Below the pieces are notes generated by a model. It ran no database searches. It was not told where the DNA came from and saw only the letters and a program-made list of their open reading frames with translations. A DNA stretch of 64,000 nucleotides from Rhynchospora pubera. Taxonomy: Eukaryota > Streptophyta > Magnoliopsida > Poales > Cyperaceae. The stretch is from assembly GCA_028095005.1 (NCBI GenBank), contig JAMFTS010000058.1, positions 1 through 64,000 on the forward strand, given 5' to 3'. Each line of letters begins with the position of its first letter. Positions within the stretch are counted from its first letter, which is position 1. Positions 49,703-61,144 of the stretch are shown one piece after another. The position numbers and the translations under genes were made by a program.

Positions 49703-51612
49703 ATGGCCCCCGCCACCTCCGCCGCCAGACCCCTCGTCTCCGTTCAATCCCTCGAAGGCGATATGGCCGTAGACGGCGCCAAGAAGGCCAACTCCGTGCC
49801 CCTCCCCAACGTCTTCCTCGCCCCGATCCGCCCCGACGTTGTCCGCCAGACTCACGCTCACATCTCCTGCAACAAGCGCCAGCCCTACGCCGTGTCCAAG
49901 CGCGCCGGGCACCAGACCTCCGCTGAATCCTGGGGTACTGGACGCGCCGTGTCTCGTATCCCCCGTGTCCCTGGTGGTGGTACGCACCGTGCTGGGCAGG
50001 GAGCTTTCGGAAACATGTGTCGTGGTGGTCGTATGTTCGCCCCGACCAAGATCTGGCGCCGCTGGCACAGGCGTGTCAACACCCATCTCCGCCGATACGC
50101 CGTTGCCTCGGCTCTCGCTGCCTCCGCTGTGCCTTCGCTTGTCATGGCTAGAGGCCACAAGATCGAGAGCATCCCTGAGCTCCCTCTTGTGCTCTCTGAT
50201 TCAGCCGAGTCGGTCGAGAAGACCTCCGCTGCTATCAAGATTCTGAAGCAGGTTGGTGCGTATGCTGATGCTGAGAAGGCCAAGGACTCTGTTCAGATCC
50301 GTACTGGTAAGGGTAAGATGCGCAACCGCCGCTACACCAACCGCAAGGGTCCTCTGATCGTGTATGGCACTGAGGGATCCAAGATTGTGAAGGCTTTCCG
50401 CAACATTCCTGGCGTTGATGTGGCCAATGTCGAGCGCCTCAACCTGCTCAAGCTCGCTCCGGGTGGTCATGTCGGTCGGTTGATCATCTGGACCAAGTCA
50501 GCCTTTGAGAAGCTCGACTCGGTCTTCGGATCCTTTGAGAAGCCATCCGAGAAGAAAAAGGGCTTCATTCTGCCTAGGCCTAAGATGCTCAATGCTGATC
50601 TGGCAAGGATCATCAATTCTGATGAGGTGCAGGCTGTTGTCAGGCCAATCAACAGGGAGGTTAAGAAGAGAGAGTTGAAGAAGAACCCGCTCAAGAGTGT
50701 CAGCACCCTGTTGAAGCTCAACCCATATGCTGCCACCGCAAGGAGGATGGCTCTTCTTGCCGAGGCACAGAGGGTGAAGGCCAAGAATGACAAGCTTCAG
50801 AAGAAGAGGAGTCCCCTTAGCGCGGTATTGATTTCTAACTTTATCTGTTTTTGTAAAATTTTTGTATGGTGATAGCACTGCGTGTATGTTTTTGCCTGAT
50901 TTGTTAATTGCATTTAGTACAATTTAGTTTGATATAGTACATAACTTAAATTTTTATGTTGAAAATAATGACAGACTAGTATTGACCATCTGTTGTCCAT
51001 CCATGATCTTGTCAAACAAATATAGATCTGTCTGTAACTTGTAGAGTTGTATCAAGTTGCATCTCAATTCCCCTATAATTGAAACTGGTGGTATATATTG
51101 GAATAAGAAATAGTTCCTACTTAGGTACACATGAAAAATTAAAGAACCTCAAATTGCAATTTGCTTGCCTCATTCTAAACTGTTGATGGTTGCTTCAGGC
51201 TGTTGAACTTAAATCACAGCCAGCCTGCTAGCTTGTCGAATGTGTAGTTAGGTTTTGTTACAGACCTTGATATGAGCTGTGATTTATTACTTAGATGTTG
51301 ATCTATCCTTAATTGCACTGTTATTTTTTTGTTGAGTTGGTTATGGGTGATTGATTTTTTTTGGCGCTGCTATTTTACTGTAATTATTGCTTATGTGTTC
51401 CTGACTTTTGTATGGTGTTCATGTGCTGATTTTACTGTAATTATTGCTTATGTGTTCCTGACTTTGTGTGGTGTTCATATTTGCTGTTTGTGTAACAGGA
51501 GGAGAAGGCTAAGATCAAGTCAGCTGGTAAGGCATGGTACAAGACCATGGTCTCTGACAGTGATTACACCGAGTTTGAGACCTTCTCAAAGTGGCTTGGA
51601 GTGACACAGTGA
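49703..51612 (+). CDS. RPL4: 60S ribosomal protein L4 (uL4)
   Basis: This is a core protein of the cytosolic large ribosomal subunit; its extended internal loop lines the peptide exit tunnel. Two exons, 49703-50824 and 51499-51612, join in frame with GT/AG borders to give 411 residues; plant L4 is about 405-410. Visible signatures include HAHISCNKRQPYAVSKRAGH, QTSAESWGTGRAVSRIPRV, GGGTHRAGQGAFGNMCRGGR (the loop), FAPTKIWRRWHRRVN, MRNRRYTNRKGPLIVYG and FRNIPGVDV. The C-terminal part is Lys/Arg-rich, and the end reads KAWYKTMVSDSDYTEFETFS. The start is chosen by the conserved MA-A-A-R-P-LVSVQ opening and the upstream leader. The 5' third of exon 1 is markedly GC-rich compared with its surroundings, as in highly expressed plant genes. 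No defect seen. Confidence 0.97.
51372..51486 (+). repeat. 57-bp tandem duplication in RPL4 intron
   Basis: ATTTTACTGTAATTATTGCT begins two adjacent copies (51372-51428 and 51429-51486) that differ at few positions. The second copy ends 12 bp before the 3' splice site, so the polypyrimidine/branch-point region has been duplicated. Confidence 0.85.
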
Positions 51613-53289
51613 AAGTAGTTTACATTTAGAAGTATTTTGAATTTTGCCTGTCTTTTCGTTCCTGTGCTAAGATCATAATTTTATAAAGTTTGTCTTGAGA
51701 ACTTGTGTTGTTGAGTTTTGTATTAGATAGTCATCCTTTGGTGAATGAGACAATTTGTTGGTATGTTGAATAGTTGTGGTTTTAGCATTGCATTTTTGGT
51801 TGATACTGCTTTATATTATTATTATGGTTTCATTTTTTTTATTTTTGTTTGATAATACTAAATTTAATTCTGCTGGCTTCTAAAATGATTGTTCATTATA
51901 AGTTTGTTCTTGTAATGCTCATTCTCTGGTCGGTTTAATGCAAATAGGGATAATTTCTCTTGATTAAACCTCAAATTGCAGCCATTAACATAGTTCTTGG
52001 ATAAAACAAATCTCTCTGTTCTTTTTAAATGCTTACCATCATTATTTCATTTTTTGTTTTTATTTTATAACTTTGTTCCAGAAAAAAAAATTTCGGGCAG
52101 AATTGCTCCGGTCAAAGTAAATTCATTTTGCTTATTGCTCTTCCCATCCTATTGACGAATAATCTATCTTTACCTTTCTGGTCAAAGCAAATTCATATTT
52201 CTCGATAAAAATTAATATATATAGAATTAATAGTTGATGAAACTGGTGCTGAGACCATCCTATTGGCGAATAATCTATCTTTATGGTTGTAATTGATTTA
52301 TTTATTTTCGGACTCTTTAGTCTTTACAGATCTTTCTTTTTTACCCCTGAACTTTACGTTGCAATCAGGCAATTTAAGAGTTTTTACCCCTGAACCTTTA
52401 CCCCTGTAATCTCTGCTACCCAAGTTCAGATTCGAAGCTTTTTAAAAGTTGGCTGAAATGAACATGCACCTAATTCCTTGATGGATTGACCTTCAAATTG
52501 TTAATGAAATTAGAATTTCTACTCTTTGAGATCAAATAGTGACCTTATTATCAGTATACTTGCATCAATTGAACACAAGTACAATTTGGCTGGAAGATAC
52601 TAGAAGACCTATGGACAAGAGCAAGATACTGACATAAGCGTGGCATGAGATTAGTTCTTGAAATTAATGTTGTATTTAGGAAGTACAGTGATGTATGATT
52701 ATTTTAGGGTTGATAGTTAGTTCCTTCGTTTATTTACAGAGATGCTCAAATTAATCATTAAATGCATAAACCAAGTGGAACGAAGTTATAAATAATCGAC
52801 TTGTAAAACCATAAACTAGAAACCATGAAAATAAAGTGAATCGTTTAGTCATATTCATATCATGGGCACTTAATAGCTAACCTCATGATTATTTTGCGGT
52901 TAAACTTTAATGCATGAACCAAGTGGAATAATTATATTTCCCAAAAAGGGCAAAAAATTATTGGTGTTTTGTAAACGATCGATCATAATTAAAAAAACCA
53001 TAGTATCGTGGTTTTAACAACCAATCTGAGTGAATCATTTCAGTAACACTATGTCTTTAAGACTTTAATTATCAAACGATGAACTCGTAAAGAATGATCC
53101 ACAGTTTAGATTTATTATTGTCATTCTAAAGAATGATCCACAGTTTAGATTTATCACTTAAACCTGAATGATCTGTCAATAATAAATCTAGGAACAAATG
53201 ATAAAATATCATCCATAACATAAATTAATATTTAAGTCATTAAATTATTGACTTCTAGGACATAACTCCAACACTTTCTTTCTCTCGCC
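51613..53289. other. RPL4 3' UTR and intergenic
   Basis: The first 150-250 bases are probably the RPL4 3' UTR. The rest is A/T-rich. AAAGAATGATCCACAGTTTA occurs twice (about 53089 and 53132), and TCCTATTGACGAATAATCTA / TCCTATTGGCGAATAATCTA at about 52147 and 52257 form another local direct repeat. No gene recognised. Confidence 0.5.
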
Positions 53290-54060
53290 CCTTCTCTTCT
53301 ATGAACCTTCTTTTCATCCTTCTCTTTTCTGTTTTCATATCAAAATATCTTTTTTTTCCGCAATATACTCCCTTAAATAGAAATAAATACTCCTTTGTGA
53401 TATATAATTATGTAATCTTACAAGATACTCCCTTGTTAAAAAATAAATACTCCATTCTGACAATTAAAAATTTCCTTGTACTGTTTACTTACTCACATAA
53501 ATGATTGCTCATTTTAACTTATTAGATACTCTCTTTATCTTATCAGTAACTCCCTTATCATTAATTATTAGTTCCGTAATATAAATAAAATACTCTTATG
53601 ATATAAACATATTTGATTAATATAAAATACTCACTTATGAGAATATATATACTCCTTAATTCTAATTAAAATACTCCCGTGAACATATTAATTACTTTTT
53701 TTATTGTTTACTTACATAAATAGTTGTCAATTTTGAACTTATTAGATACTCCCTTCATCTTATTAGTTACTCTCTTACTATTAATAATATACTTTCATAA
53801 CAAAAATATAAAATACTTGCTCATTTAAACTTATTAGGTACTCCGTTGTCTAATATAAGTACTCCTATTATACAAATAAAATACTCCATTATATAATTCC
53901 ATACCAGAACATTAATATTCTTTCTTACGACATAAAAATATTAGATACTCTCTTATGGGTATTAGATACTCCCTTCAAACTTATTAATTACTCCCTTCTA
54001 TATATTAGATAGTTTATTTGGTTATATATATTAGATATTCCCATAGACATATTTTATTAT
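53290..54060. repeat. Degenerate TACTCCCTT repeat field
   Basis: The motif (A)TACTC(C)(C)TT recurs about 25 times at irregular 20-45 bp spacing, mixed with TTATTAGATACTC and AAATAAATACTCC phrases. There is no open frame. The regularity is higher than chance A/T-rich DNA but too loose for a simple satellite. Confidence 0.6.
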
Positions 54061-55082
54061 TCTCTTACATATCAATACTAGGAGCACGATCAACCAGAAA
54101 AAAATTACATCGTTTGAGAAGAAAGGGAGAAGAAGCATAAAGAGAAGATATGGGATGGAAGGAGATATGCGCGAGAGGATAAGGGGAAAGAGATTTGTGT
54201 GGAGAGGAAGAAGGAGAAATTTCCACGGAGAGGAAAGGCACGTGCATGAGGAGAGAAATGAAAGGGGTCTTAGGCAGTGAGGATCGAGATTGCGAGAGGC
54301 TTGAGCGTCGCATCTTACTATGGCTGTTGTGAGGCAGCGGCCATGACATTAGAGAAAGGGGAGGAGGCGGGTGTCTAGATCGAAATGGAAGAGAGGTGAG
54401 ACGGTAGAGATCTGAATTGGCGACAAAGACATGAGCAAAATTGGAGGTGGTGAAGATTTGAATCAGGATGAAGAGGAGAAGAGAGAATCGAAGGTGAAGA
54501 GGAGAAAAGGAGAGGCGCCGAAGGGGAAAGAAACGAAAAGCAGAGACACGAGGTAAAAGGAGACGGGAGGGTAAAGGATAAAGGCGCTGAGGCGCTGATT
54601 GCTAAATTGCTTGAGATTCTGATTGCCAAAGGTAATTCCCAATGGTAATTGGTATTTACCATCCAACAGACCATCACATGATAGTCAACATGACCTATCC
54701 AACAGATGCTTTCCTTTCCATTTTATTTCTTTCTCATTTTTTTTCTCTCTCTCCTTCAAAATACCAAAATCTAAATTTAGATCCATCTATTTCCTCTCTC
54801 TACTCCCTCTTCTGCGTCGACGCCGACCAAAGCATCGCAAGCGTCTCTTCGTCCCTCGACTCGCAAGCATGGCGTATGGATGAGCCGGGGGCCCATCGGT
54901 CTCTTCCTCCCTCGACTCCGGCGAGGACGATCCGAAGCCGGCGGTCCATTGCTCCGTTTCTTCCTCCTTCGACTCTAACGCCTCTTCCGACGATAAATCT
55001 GACCAAGAAACCAAATAGATGTGGTTAACTAATTTTTGATTGGGGTGCTTTAAAATCGCACAACAGTGTGATTCGATCCAAC
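54061..55082. other. GC-richer block, no gene recognised
   Basis: 54080-54640 is purine-rich on the plus strand (GA-rich, AGAGGAGAAG), with only low-complexity frames on either strand. Around 54780-55017 the sequence becomes GC-rich; one plus frame reads VSSSLDSGEDDPKP and SVSSSFDSNASSDDKSDQET before a stop, a protein-like acidic serine run. It might be an exon relic, but there is no recognisable start, splice context or family. Confidence 0.35.
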
Positions 55083-55765
55083 TAATACAACTGTTCTACT
55101 GCGTTCAGTTGGAGGGACTTGCGCGTAAGATCGCACAACAATGTGATTCTATCCATCTCCAATCCATCTCTTGGAGGTTTTGTTTTGTTAACTTTTCTTG
55201 TTTTTAATTTCACTAGTTTTTCAAAACTCTTCTGGTGAATTCATTACTTGTGTGAATTTGTTGTGTGTTGCTACCCTTCGTTTGTGTCTAGTTGTCGTTT
55301 CGAGAGGTTTTAAAATTTTGAACTTGTACGTAGATTTTATCAGGTTTAAATCCCTAAAATTTTGAACTTGTGTCTAGTTGTTGTTACTTTTGTTGGTGAA
55401 TTGAGTTTGATTAATTAAATTTGTTGAGACTCATAAAAAAAATAAGTACTGAGACTCTACTATCTGAGCTCTGATTGGGAACAAGCTTTACAAGGATTTT
55501 GCTCATTTCAATAGAATATAATATAACTTAGATTATTTTGAAGTTTTCTTAATCAGAGTGATGAGAGTAATTCACTATTTCGAAGTTTGCTCCTAGCAAA
55601 CTGGGTTTCAGGTCTAAGGGATCATCTTGTTTTGTTAAAAAACAAGATAAACACCGGAACGCTCCTCTTTTAAAAAACCTCTGGATTAGAGATGGATAGA
55701 ATCACACTGTTGTGCGATCTTACGCGCAAGTCCCTCCGACTAAACGCAGTAGAACAGTTGTATTA
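55083..55765. mobile_element. Foldback element with ~80-bp arms
   Basis: The left arm (55083 to about 55163), TAATACAACTGTTCTACTGC through GGAGGGACTTGCGCGTAAGA and GATCGCACAACA to TATCCATCTC, is repeated inverted at about 55688-55765 with few changes. Just outside, ATTGGGGTGCTT appears on both sides (about 55038 and 55766), not adjacent to the left arm. A partial copy of the arm's inner phrase (ATCGCACAACAGTGTGATT) also precedes the left arm. The loop is about 520 bp, A/T-rich and non-coding. Class unknown. Confidence 0.65.
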
Positions 55766-56337
55766 ATTGGGGTGCTTCCTCCCTCTCTTCGTTTTTTTAA
55801 TTGGTGTGCTTTAATCTATTTCAATGATAAGATGTGGTTAACTGATTTATGATTATCTAATTTTATTTGTTTTGTTAATCAATTGATGAGAAGTAGTTAA
55901 ACTTTAACTGTCTAAGTAATTGATTCATTCATTTGTGTTGAAAATCAGTTATTGTTTCATCTAATTTTATTGTTTCTTGGTCTACTGTTTTGATAGGAAC
56001 AATTTGTTTTGTCAGCGGTTGAAATTAGTCAAAATGTCTTGTAGGTGGAATTTATATATTTTTACTCCAGGTATACTAATTAATTGTTTAGTTCCTCTAA
56101 TGGATTAAATGGATTAGTTAGTCCTTGTATATGTTAAGTTATGATCTCTAAGGGATCATCTTGTTTTGTTATGTATTTTTTTAAAACTTCACATGATCCG
56201 ATTGTTCATTATGTATTTTTACTATCTCTAATTGTTCAATTTCTTAAGGTAGCAACTTGTTTAATTATGTGTTAAGTAAGTATCACTAAGGATTCATCTT
56301 GTTTCATTATATTGTTTAGTTCTCTAAGGGTGTGTTT

Positions 56338-56536
56338 GGCACTCTAGCGAACAAGGTAGTTCGCGAACAGGGGAATGGGTGCACGAACCAAACATGAAAC
56401 TGTAGTTCACGAATTGAGAACAAAGCCCAGTTCCCAATTCTAACTTTTTTGGGGAACTAGATGTTCGCTGGGTGGGGAACTAGGATGTTCGCGAACCAAT
56501 TGTTCACCTTGTTCGTGCGTTCTCCCAAACGTACCC
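56338..56536. mobile_element. Tourist-like MITE
   Basis: A 199-bp element with ends GGGTGTGTTTGGCA and CCCAAACGTACCC, flanked by TAA on both sides (56335-56337 and 56537-56539). The arms contain GCGAACAAGGTAGTTCGCGAAC and related inverted phrases. The target TAA and the ends match the PIF/Harbinger MITE at 16633, although the interiors differ, so it is a separate family with similar termini. Confidence 0.75.
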
Positions 56537-56539
56537 TAA

Positions 56540-57879
56540 GAAATTATCTTGTTTCACTATGTGTTTAATTAGTATTTTTAAGGGATAATCATGTTTCATT
56601 ATATATTTTTATTTAAAACTCACATGACCTGAAAGGATTAAATTATATAAGAGCACTTAATTAATAATTGAACTTAACTGTATTTTGTTTTCATTGTGTA
56701 GGAATTACAGGGCATGGTGAGAAGAGTTACGCATTAGGAATCGAAGGAGTTGATGAAGTGTGTTTAACTTGTAGTGGTTTAAATTATGTAGGATTTGTGT
56801 TATTATTATAAGAATCGTTCATTTTGTTGAAATAATGGATATTATTCTTAATACATGATCATTGTTTATTTTATCGCATGGTTATAAAAACGTTATATTA
56901 TGAGCGCATCTAACTGAACACATAAACAATTCTAATTGATCCCTTTAATAGTTTAACTGAACACAAAAACTACGAAATCAAATTTCTGCTGTAACTAACT
57001 GAACACATAGATAATTTAAGTACATCCCTTAGCATATTTAACTGAACACAAAAAAATAAAATTCCAAATTATTAGTTTTTGTGCCTTTTATTAGTTTATT
57101 AATTAGTTAATTAATTTGAAAAATAAAATCAAATTTCTGCCTTTTATTAGTTTATTAATTAGTTAATTAATTTGAAAAATAGATAATATATTGTAATAAT
57201 ATTTTAAAAATATGATAAAATAAGAAAAAAATCATATGAAACTTTATGTGTAATTAAAAATTTTTTCCTTTAATAATTAAGAATTTGATAATTAAATATT
57301 AAAAAAATAAAAAAATGTTAACAATTGATGGTATTAATTTAAAAAGTAGGAAAAATTATTGAGAAGAGAGTTAAACCGCTTCTACTCGAGGTTGTTTGAC
57401 CCATATTTGTGGTGCTACATGCATGGAATTAAATGATCAAACTTCATGAACAATGGGTGTAAGAGATTAGGAAATTCATGAAAAATACCAAATGAATCCC
57501 AAATATCATGGAAAAATAGACAAAAATCCAGGAGAAGGTGGAGAAAATTATGGTGCCCTCAAAAGGATTAAAGGAGTTGCAGGGGTGGTGTTTTATGCAA
57601 AAAGGTCCCCCATCTTGGAGAAAATTAATAAAAATAATAATAGGGTAATTTGGAGAAAACTTTTAGACCATCAGATCCTAAATAATTGGGGAAATTGTTT
57701 TTATGCCACTCCAAAAGAAGGAAATTGTGAAAATGCCACTCAAAAGTTAATTCTTCTATAAATGCCACTATGACCATATAAAAGTGCTACATGAACCCCA
57801 AGAATTGTCCCCAAGAAGAACCAGATGGTATAATCAAACCTGAAAAGGCCGACCTAGAATATTTTTGAAATAAAAGTCA
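56540..57879. other. A/T-rich spacer before the viral insertion
   Basis: No gene. TTTAACTGAACACA(A/T)A phrases recur between 56915 and 57060. A 56-bp tandem duplication starts at 57082 (TGCCTTTTATTAGTTTATTA) and is repeated from 57138. About 57655-57790 contains TGCCAC phrases related to the TGCCA-rich repeat family. The left border of the endogenous virus lies somewhere before 57936. Confidence 0.5.
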
Positions 57880-57935
57880 TTTAAGAATAAACCAGTAGAA
57901 ATTCTAAAAATCCTTATAAAAATTTTATTTTCCCT

Positions 57936-58343
57936 ATGAGCGATTGGCGCCTCAGCGCGAACAGCACAATTTACAGAGAAGCACTCAAAGCAACCGAATC
58001 AATCCATTCACCGGCGGTCGGTTTTGTCAAGCCACAGGACATAATCGGGAGAACAACAGAAGTCCAATTTAAGCAAAATAACACAATCATACAATTGTTG
58101 CTTAAATTGACTGAACAAATCAAGGATCTGAAGGTAGCAGTCAAAAGGCTTGAGGCTGTGAAAGGGAAAGAAGGCACTCAACCTGACGACCTGACTGACT
58201 CCCTGGACCAGATCCAACAACAACTTCAGAAGCTGAGCTTAGGAGAGCCCAGTAAGCCGGCAATACCAAAACCGAAAGGCAAACTTTTTGTGTTCAAAAA
58301 CCCAAAAGAAATATTTGAAGCCGAGAAAAAGAATGCAGCATGA
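57936..58343 (+). CDS. Badnavirus-like ORF2 product (virion-associated)
   Basis: The frame is intact, 135 residues, starting MSDWRL. The middle (about 45-100) is heptad-like and predicted coiled coil. The C-terminal part is Lys/Pro-rich, ending in a FVFKNPKEIFEAEKK-type tail. Badnavirus ORF2 proteins of similar length are DNA-binding, virion-associated proteins with the same coiled-coil-then-basic layout. The start codon overlaps a TGA in another frame (ATGA), and its own stop overlaps the next ATG (58340), the overlap style used for leaky scanning in badnaviruses. A 22-codon open frame ending at 57939 might be the tail of ORF1, but it is too short to call. Confidence 0.65.
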   Translation: MSDWRLSANSTIYREALKATESIHSPAVGFVKPQDIIGRTTEVQFKQNNTIIQLLLKLTEQIKDLKVAVKRLEAVKGKEGTQPDDLTDSLDQIQQQLQKLSLGEPSKPAIPKPKGKLFVFKNPKEIFEAEKKNAA

Positions 58344-58570
58344 GCAGAACGCAAACAACAACAGAGGCAGCAAGACCATCAGTGTAAGAAAGAGACACAA
58401 ATCAAACCCCTACTGTTGAAGACCAGATCCGTGGCTATCGCCTTGGATCTAGACTCAGATTTGAGGCTCAAAGGAGGCTCCCTGGTCAATCTCGACGGTA
58501 CCTGCGAAGCCTTGAGTCACAAATGAATCCTGATGCTGATCTCAACATCTCCCAATACAGACGAGCATAG
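58340..58570 (+). pseudogene. Polyprotein N-terminus, two stops
   Basis: This is the beginning of the polyprotein frame, ATG overlapping the ORF2 stop as ATGA. TAA at 58385-58387 and TAG at 58568-58570 interrupt it. Between them the frame is Arg-, Gln- and Leu-rich and reads naturally (QNP-free segment containing YRLGSRLRFEAQRR). The same frame continues downstream, so the stops are point changes, not frameshifts. Confidence 0.75.
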
Positions 58571-60172
58571 CAAGTCCCAGCAGAAACTCTGTACCAAGCT
58601 GGATGGTCAGAGAGCAGGCACCGAGTATACCAACATTACTCGGATGAAAGAACGTTGGTCACAGATGGCCAGCAAGTGGAGCGACCGTTCATCTCTGAAG
58701 AAAGTTTTAACAGACTTTTGCAAGAAGGGCTCCAACATCTGCATATCGGACTAATTATGGTTCGATTGTACACGTTGCATAGGCGAAGTGCAGGTGTGAA
58801 TGCACTAGTGTTAATCAGAGACACTAGATGGCGAGATGATAGAGCTGTCATCAGCTCTATGGAGATGGATCTCACATCTGGGACGCAGTTGGCATATACT
58901 GCCCCAGATATGACTCTAAGTATCCGTGACTTCAGAGATCACATTCAACTAGTGATTCAAACTCACGGGTATGAAGGATGGCAAGGTGGAGAGAGTAATC
59001 TTTTACTCTCAAGGTCTCTAATTGGACGACTGTCCAATACAAGCCACACAAATTTCAGATACAATGTTCAGAACGTGGCAGACCACATAGCAAGTCGAGG
59101 AGTTCGGGCCATCCCTGGCTCGCAACGTACAACCGCAGAACTCCGTGGAAGGCAGTGGCTTGTGAGACCAGCTGTCATCTCACAAGCTCAGAATCCCCAA
59201 GTAGCACGAATTCGAGCAAGGACAGACGGCTCATTATCCGTCAGATTTGCGGGGTATACAACGACAACCCCTGAACAAGAAGCTATTCGTGGAGAAAATG
59301 ATGAGGAAGAACTCGAACAAGAATTCATCAATCTACTCACACTAGATGATGATTGGCCATATGAAGATGATCCAGAATTTCCAGAAATCTATTCAGACCC
59401 TGAGGAATTCAGTGAAGATGACGAGATTGAGCAAGACGATGGTCCCTTATTGGGAAAATGGTTCTTGGCAATACTAAGAGCCGAACAAACTGAACCAACA
59501 GTTGAAATGCTAGAACCAATAAACCCGTATCAATGGTTTGCTATTGAGCAGCTAGATAATGAAGACGAACTCGTACAAATGACATTTACAGAGTTCAATT
59601 GGCTAGAAACCATTGATGCAGAAAGTGAATGGTTTGAGGAACAAGCCCTCATGATGACCTGTCAATGGGATGAGTCGGACGAAGATGAGATACTCTCCAC
59701 GGTGCAATTCCTGTCTCAATTGGGTGCACCAGCAAACCAAGATGAAGACTTGCTAAGTCTTCTAACGAAAGGTGGTGGGGAAGATGTCAGTTCCCCAAAT
59801 TCTAAAACAAAGTGGGACGAGGATCTATTCGACGAGGATCTATTCGAGACAGTTTATATGATAGAAGAGATGGAATACCCACAATTCAAAAATCTCAAAA
59901 AGAAAGTGGAGACTGTACTCTCAACTGCAGAGTCTTCACTTACAAGAATACCACCTGAACCAATCATGGGACCGGCCATGTACCCACCTGGTTCAAGGCA
60001 ACCCCAGAACCTCCAAATCCCAGAGATAAAGGCACGGTTGGACAACATCCGCGGTGGCTATGCAAGGCAAATGAACGAAAGGTTTAACCTGCCAACAGCC
60101 CAAGCTAGTCAAGGTGCAATTCTAGTCCTACCAGAAGATATTGGGCTATACTCAGAAGTTATCTCTAGATGA
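58571..60172 (+). pseudogene. Polyprotein: movement protein and acidic linker
   Basis: The frame is open from after the 58568 stop to TGA at 60170. About 58650-59200 resembles the 30K-type movement protein of caulimovirids, with ALVLIRDTRW carrying the conserved Asp, followed by FRDHIQLVIQTHGYEGW and SNTSHTNFRY. The movement protein family enlarges plasmodesmata for cell-to-cell spread. About 59280-59850 is an Asp/Glu-rich linker (EDDPEFPEIYSDPEEF). The last part, with GPAMYPP, starts the capsid region. Confidence 0.8.
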
Positions 60173-61144
60173 GAATCAATCACTCTCAACCTGATAAATG
60201 AGAGAAATTGGACAGATAACAAATCTAAGGTCAATTATATCGAAAACCTCCTAGGCGAAACGGAGAAAAAGACCTGGATTCAGTGGAGAATGGCATTCCC
60301 CACTGAATATGAGGAATTAGTTAACATTGCCGATGACCCACAAAATGTAATATCACAAGTCAGGCGAATGTTTCTGTTGGAGGATCCGACAACCGGGTCC
60401 ACTGAAGAGCAAGACCGAGCGTACAACGACCTGGAGAGACTTTCATGCCACAATGTGAAAGATCTTTTCGATTATATAAATGATTATATGATTTTGGCGG
60501 CAAAATCAGGAAGGATGTTCATATCTCCTGAACTCTCGACAAAATTTTTCAGAAAGATGCCTCCAATTATTGGTGGAGAAATTGAGAAGGCATTTGCTGA
60601 AAAATACCCAGGCAATACTGTGGGTGTTATTCCAAGAATACATTTTACCTACCAGTACCTGGCAGAGCAGTGTAAGAGAGTTGCACTCCAAAGAAGCCTC
60701 AAAGATCTCTCATTCTGTAGCCGCATACCAGTGCCGGGTTACTATCAAAAGAACAAGAAGTATGGTCTTCGAAAGGCGAAGACATATCGGGGCAAACCAC
60801 ATGATACGCACATCAGAGTATTCAAAAGGAAGCACGCAGATAAAGTAAGGAAATGCAAGTGCTTTATATGTGGTGAAGAAGGACATTTTGCCCGCAAATG
60901 CACAAGGCAAAAAGGCAACATTGCAAGAGCAGCCATAGTCGAAAATCTAGACCTAGATGAAGACTGGGATGTGCTCTCGGTAGATCAAAATGAACCAGAT
61001 AGCGATGCAATCTGTTCATTTTCTGAAGGAGAAGGAGGTACTAGTCATTCTTTGATGGCTGGTATAAATGAGGTTCCGTACGAAACCGCAATGATGATAA
61101 CGAGTGAAGAAATCTCATGGCGAGTGGTGACCTCAGTGCCCTAA
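60173..61144 (+). pseudogene. Polyprotein: capsid region with zinc finger
   Basis: Same frame as the preceding segment after one in-frame TGA. It includes a capsid core (WRMAFPTEYEEL, KFFRKMPP, GGEIEKAF, YQYLAEQC) followed by a basic stretch and the RNA-binding zinc finger CKCFICGEEGHFARKC (C-X-C-X2-C-X4-H-X4-C) at 60854-60901. An acidic tail ends at TAA 61142-61144, again in frame with what follows. In badnaviruses this domain packages the genome. Confidence 0.85.

Noticed and set aside
49697..50793. Several long open frames antisense or out of frame to RPL4
   Set aside because: They arise from the GC-rich, strongly biased codon use of RPL4 exon 1 and have no family resemblance; the plus-strand L4 frame explains the region fully.
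57492..57761. 89-residue frame just left of the virus as ORF1
   Set aside because: It overlaps host TGCCAC-type repeat sequence and has no resemblance to badnavirus ORF1; it also does not end at the ATGA junction.
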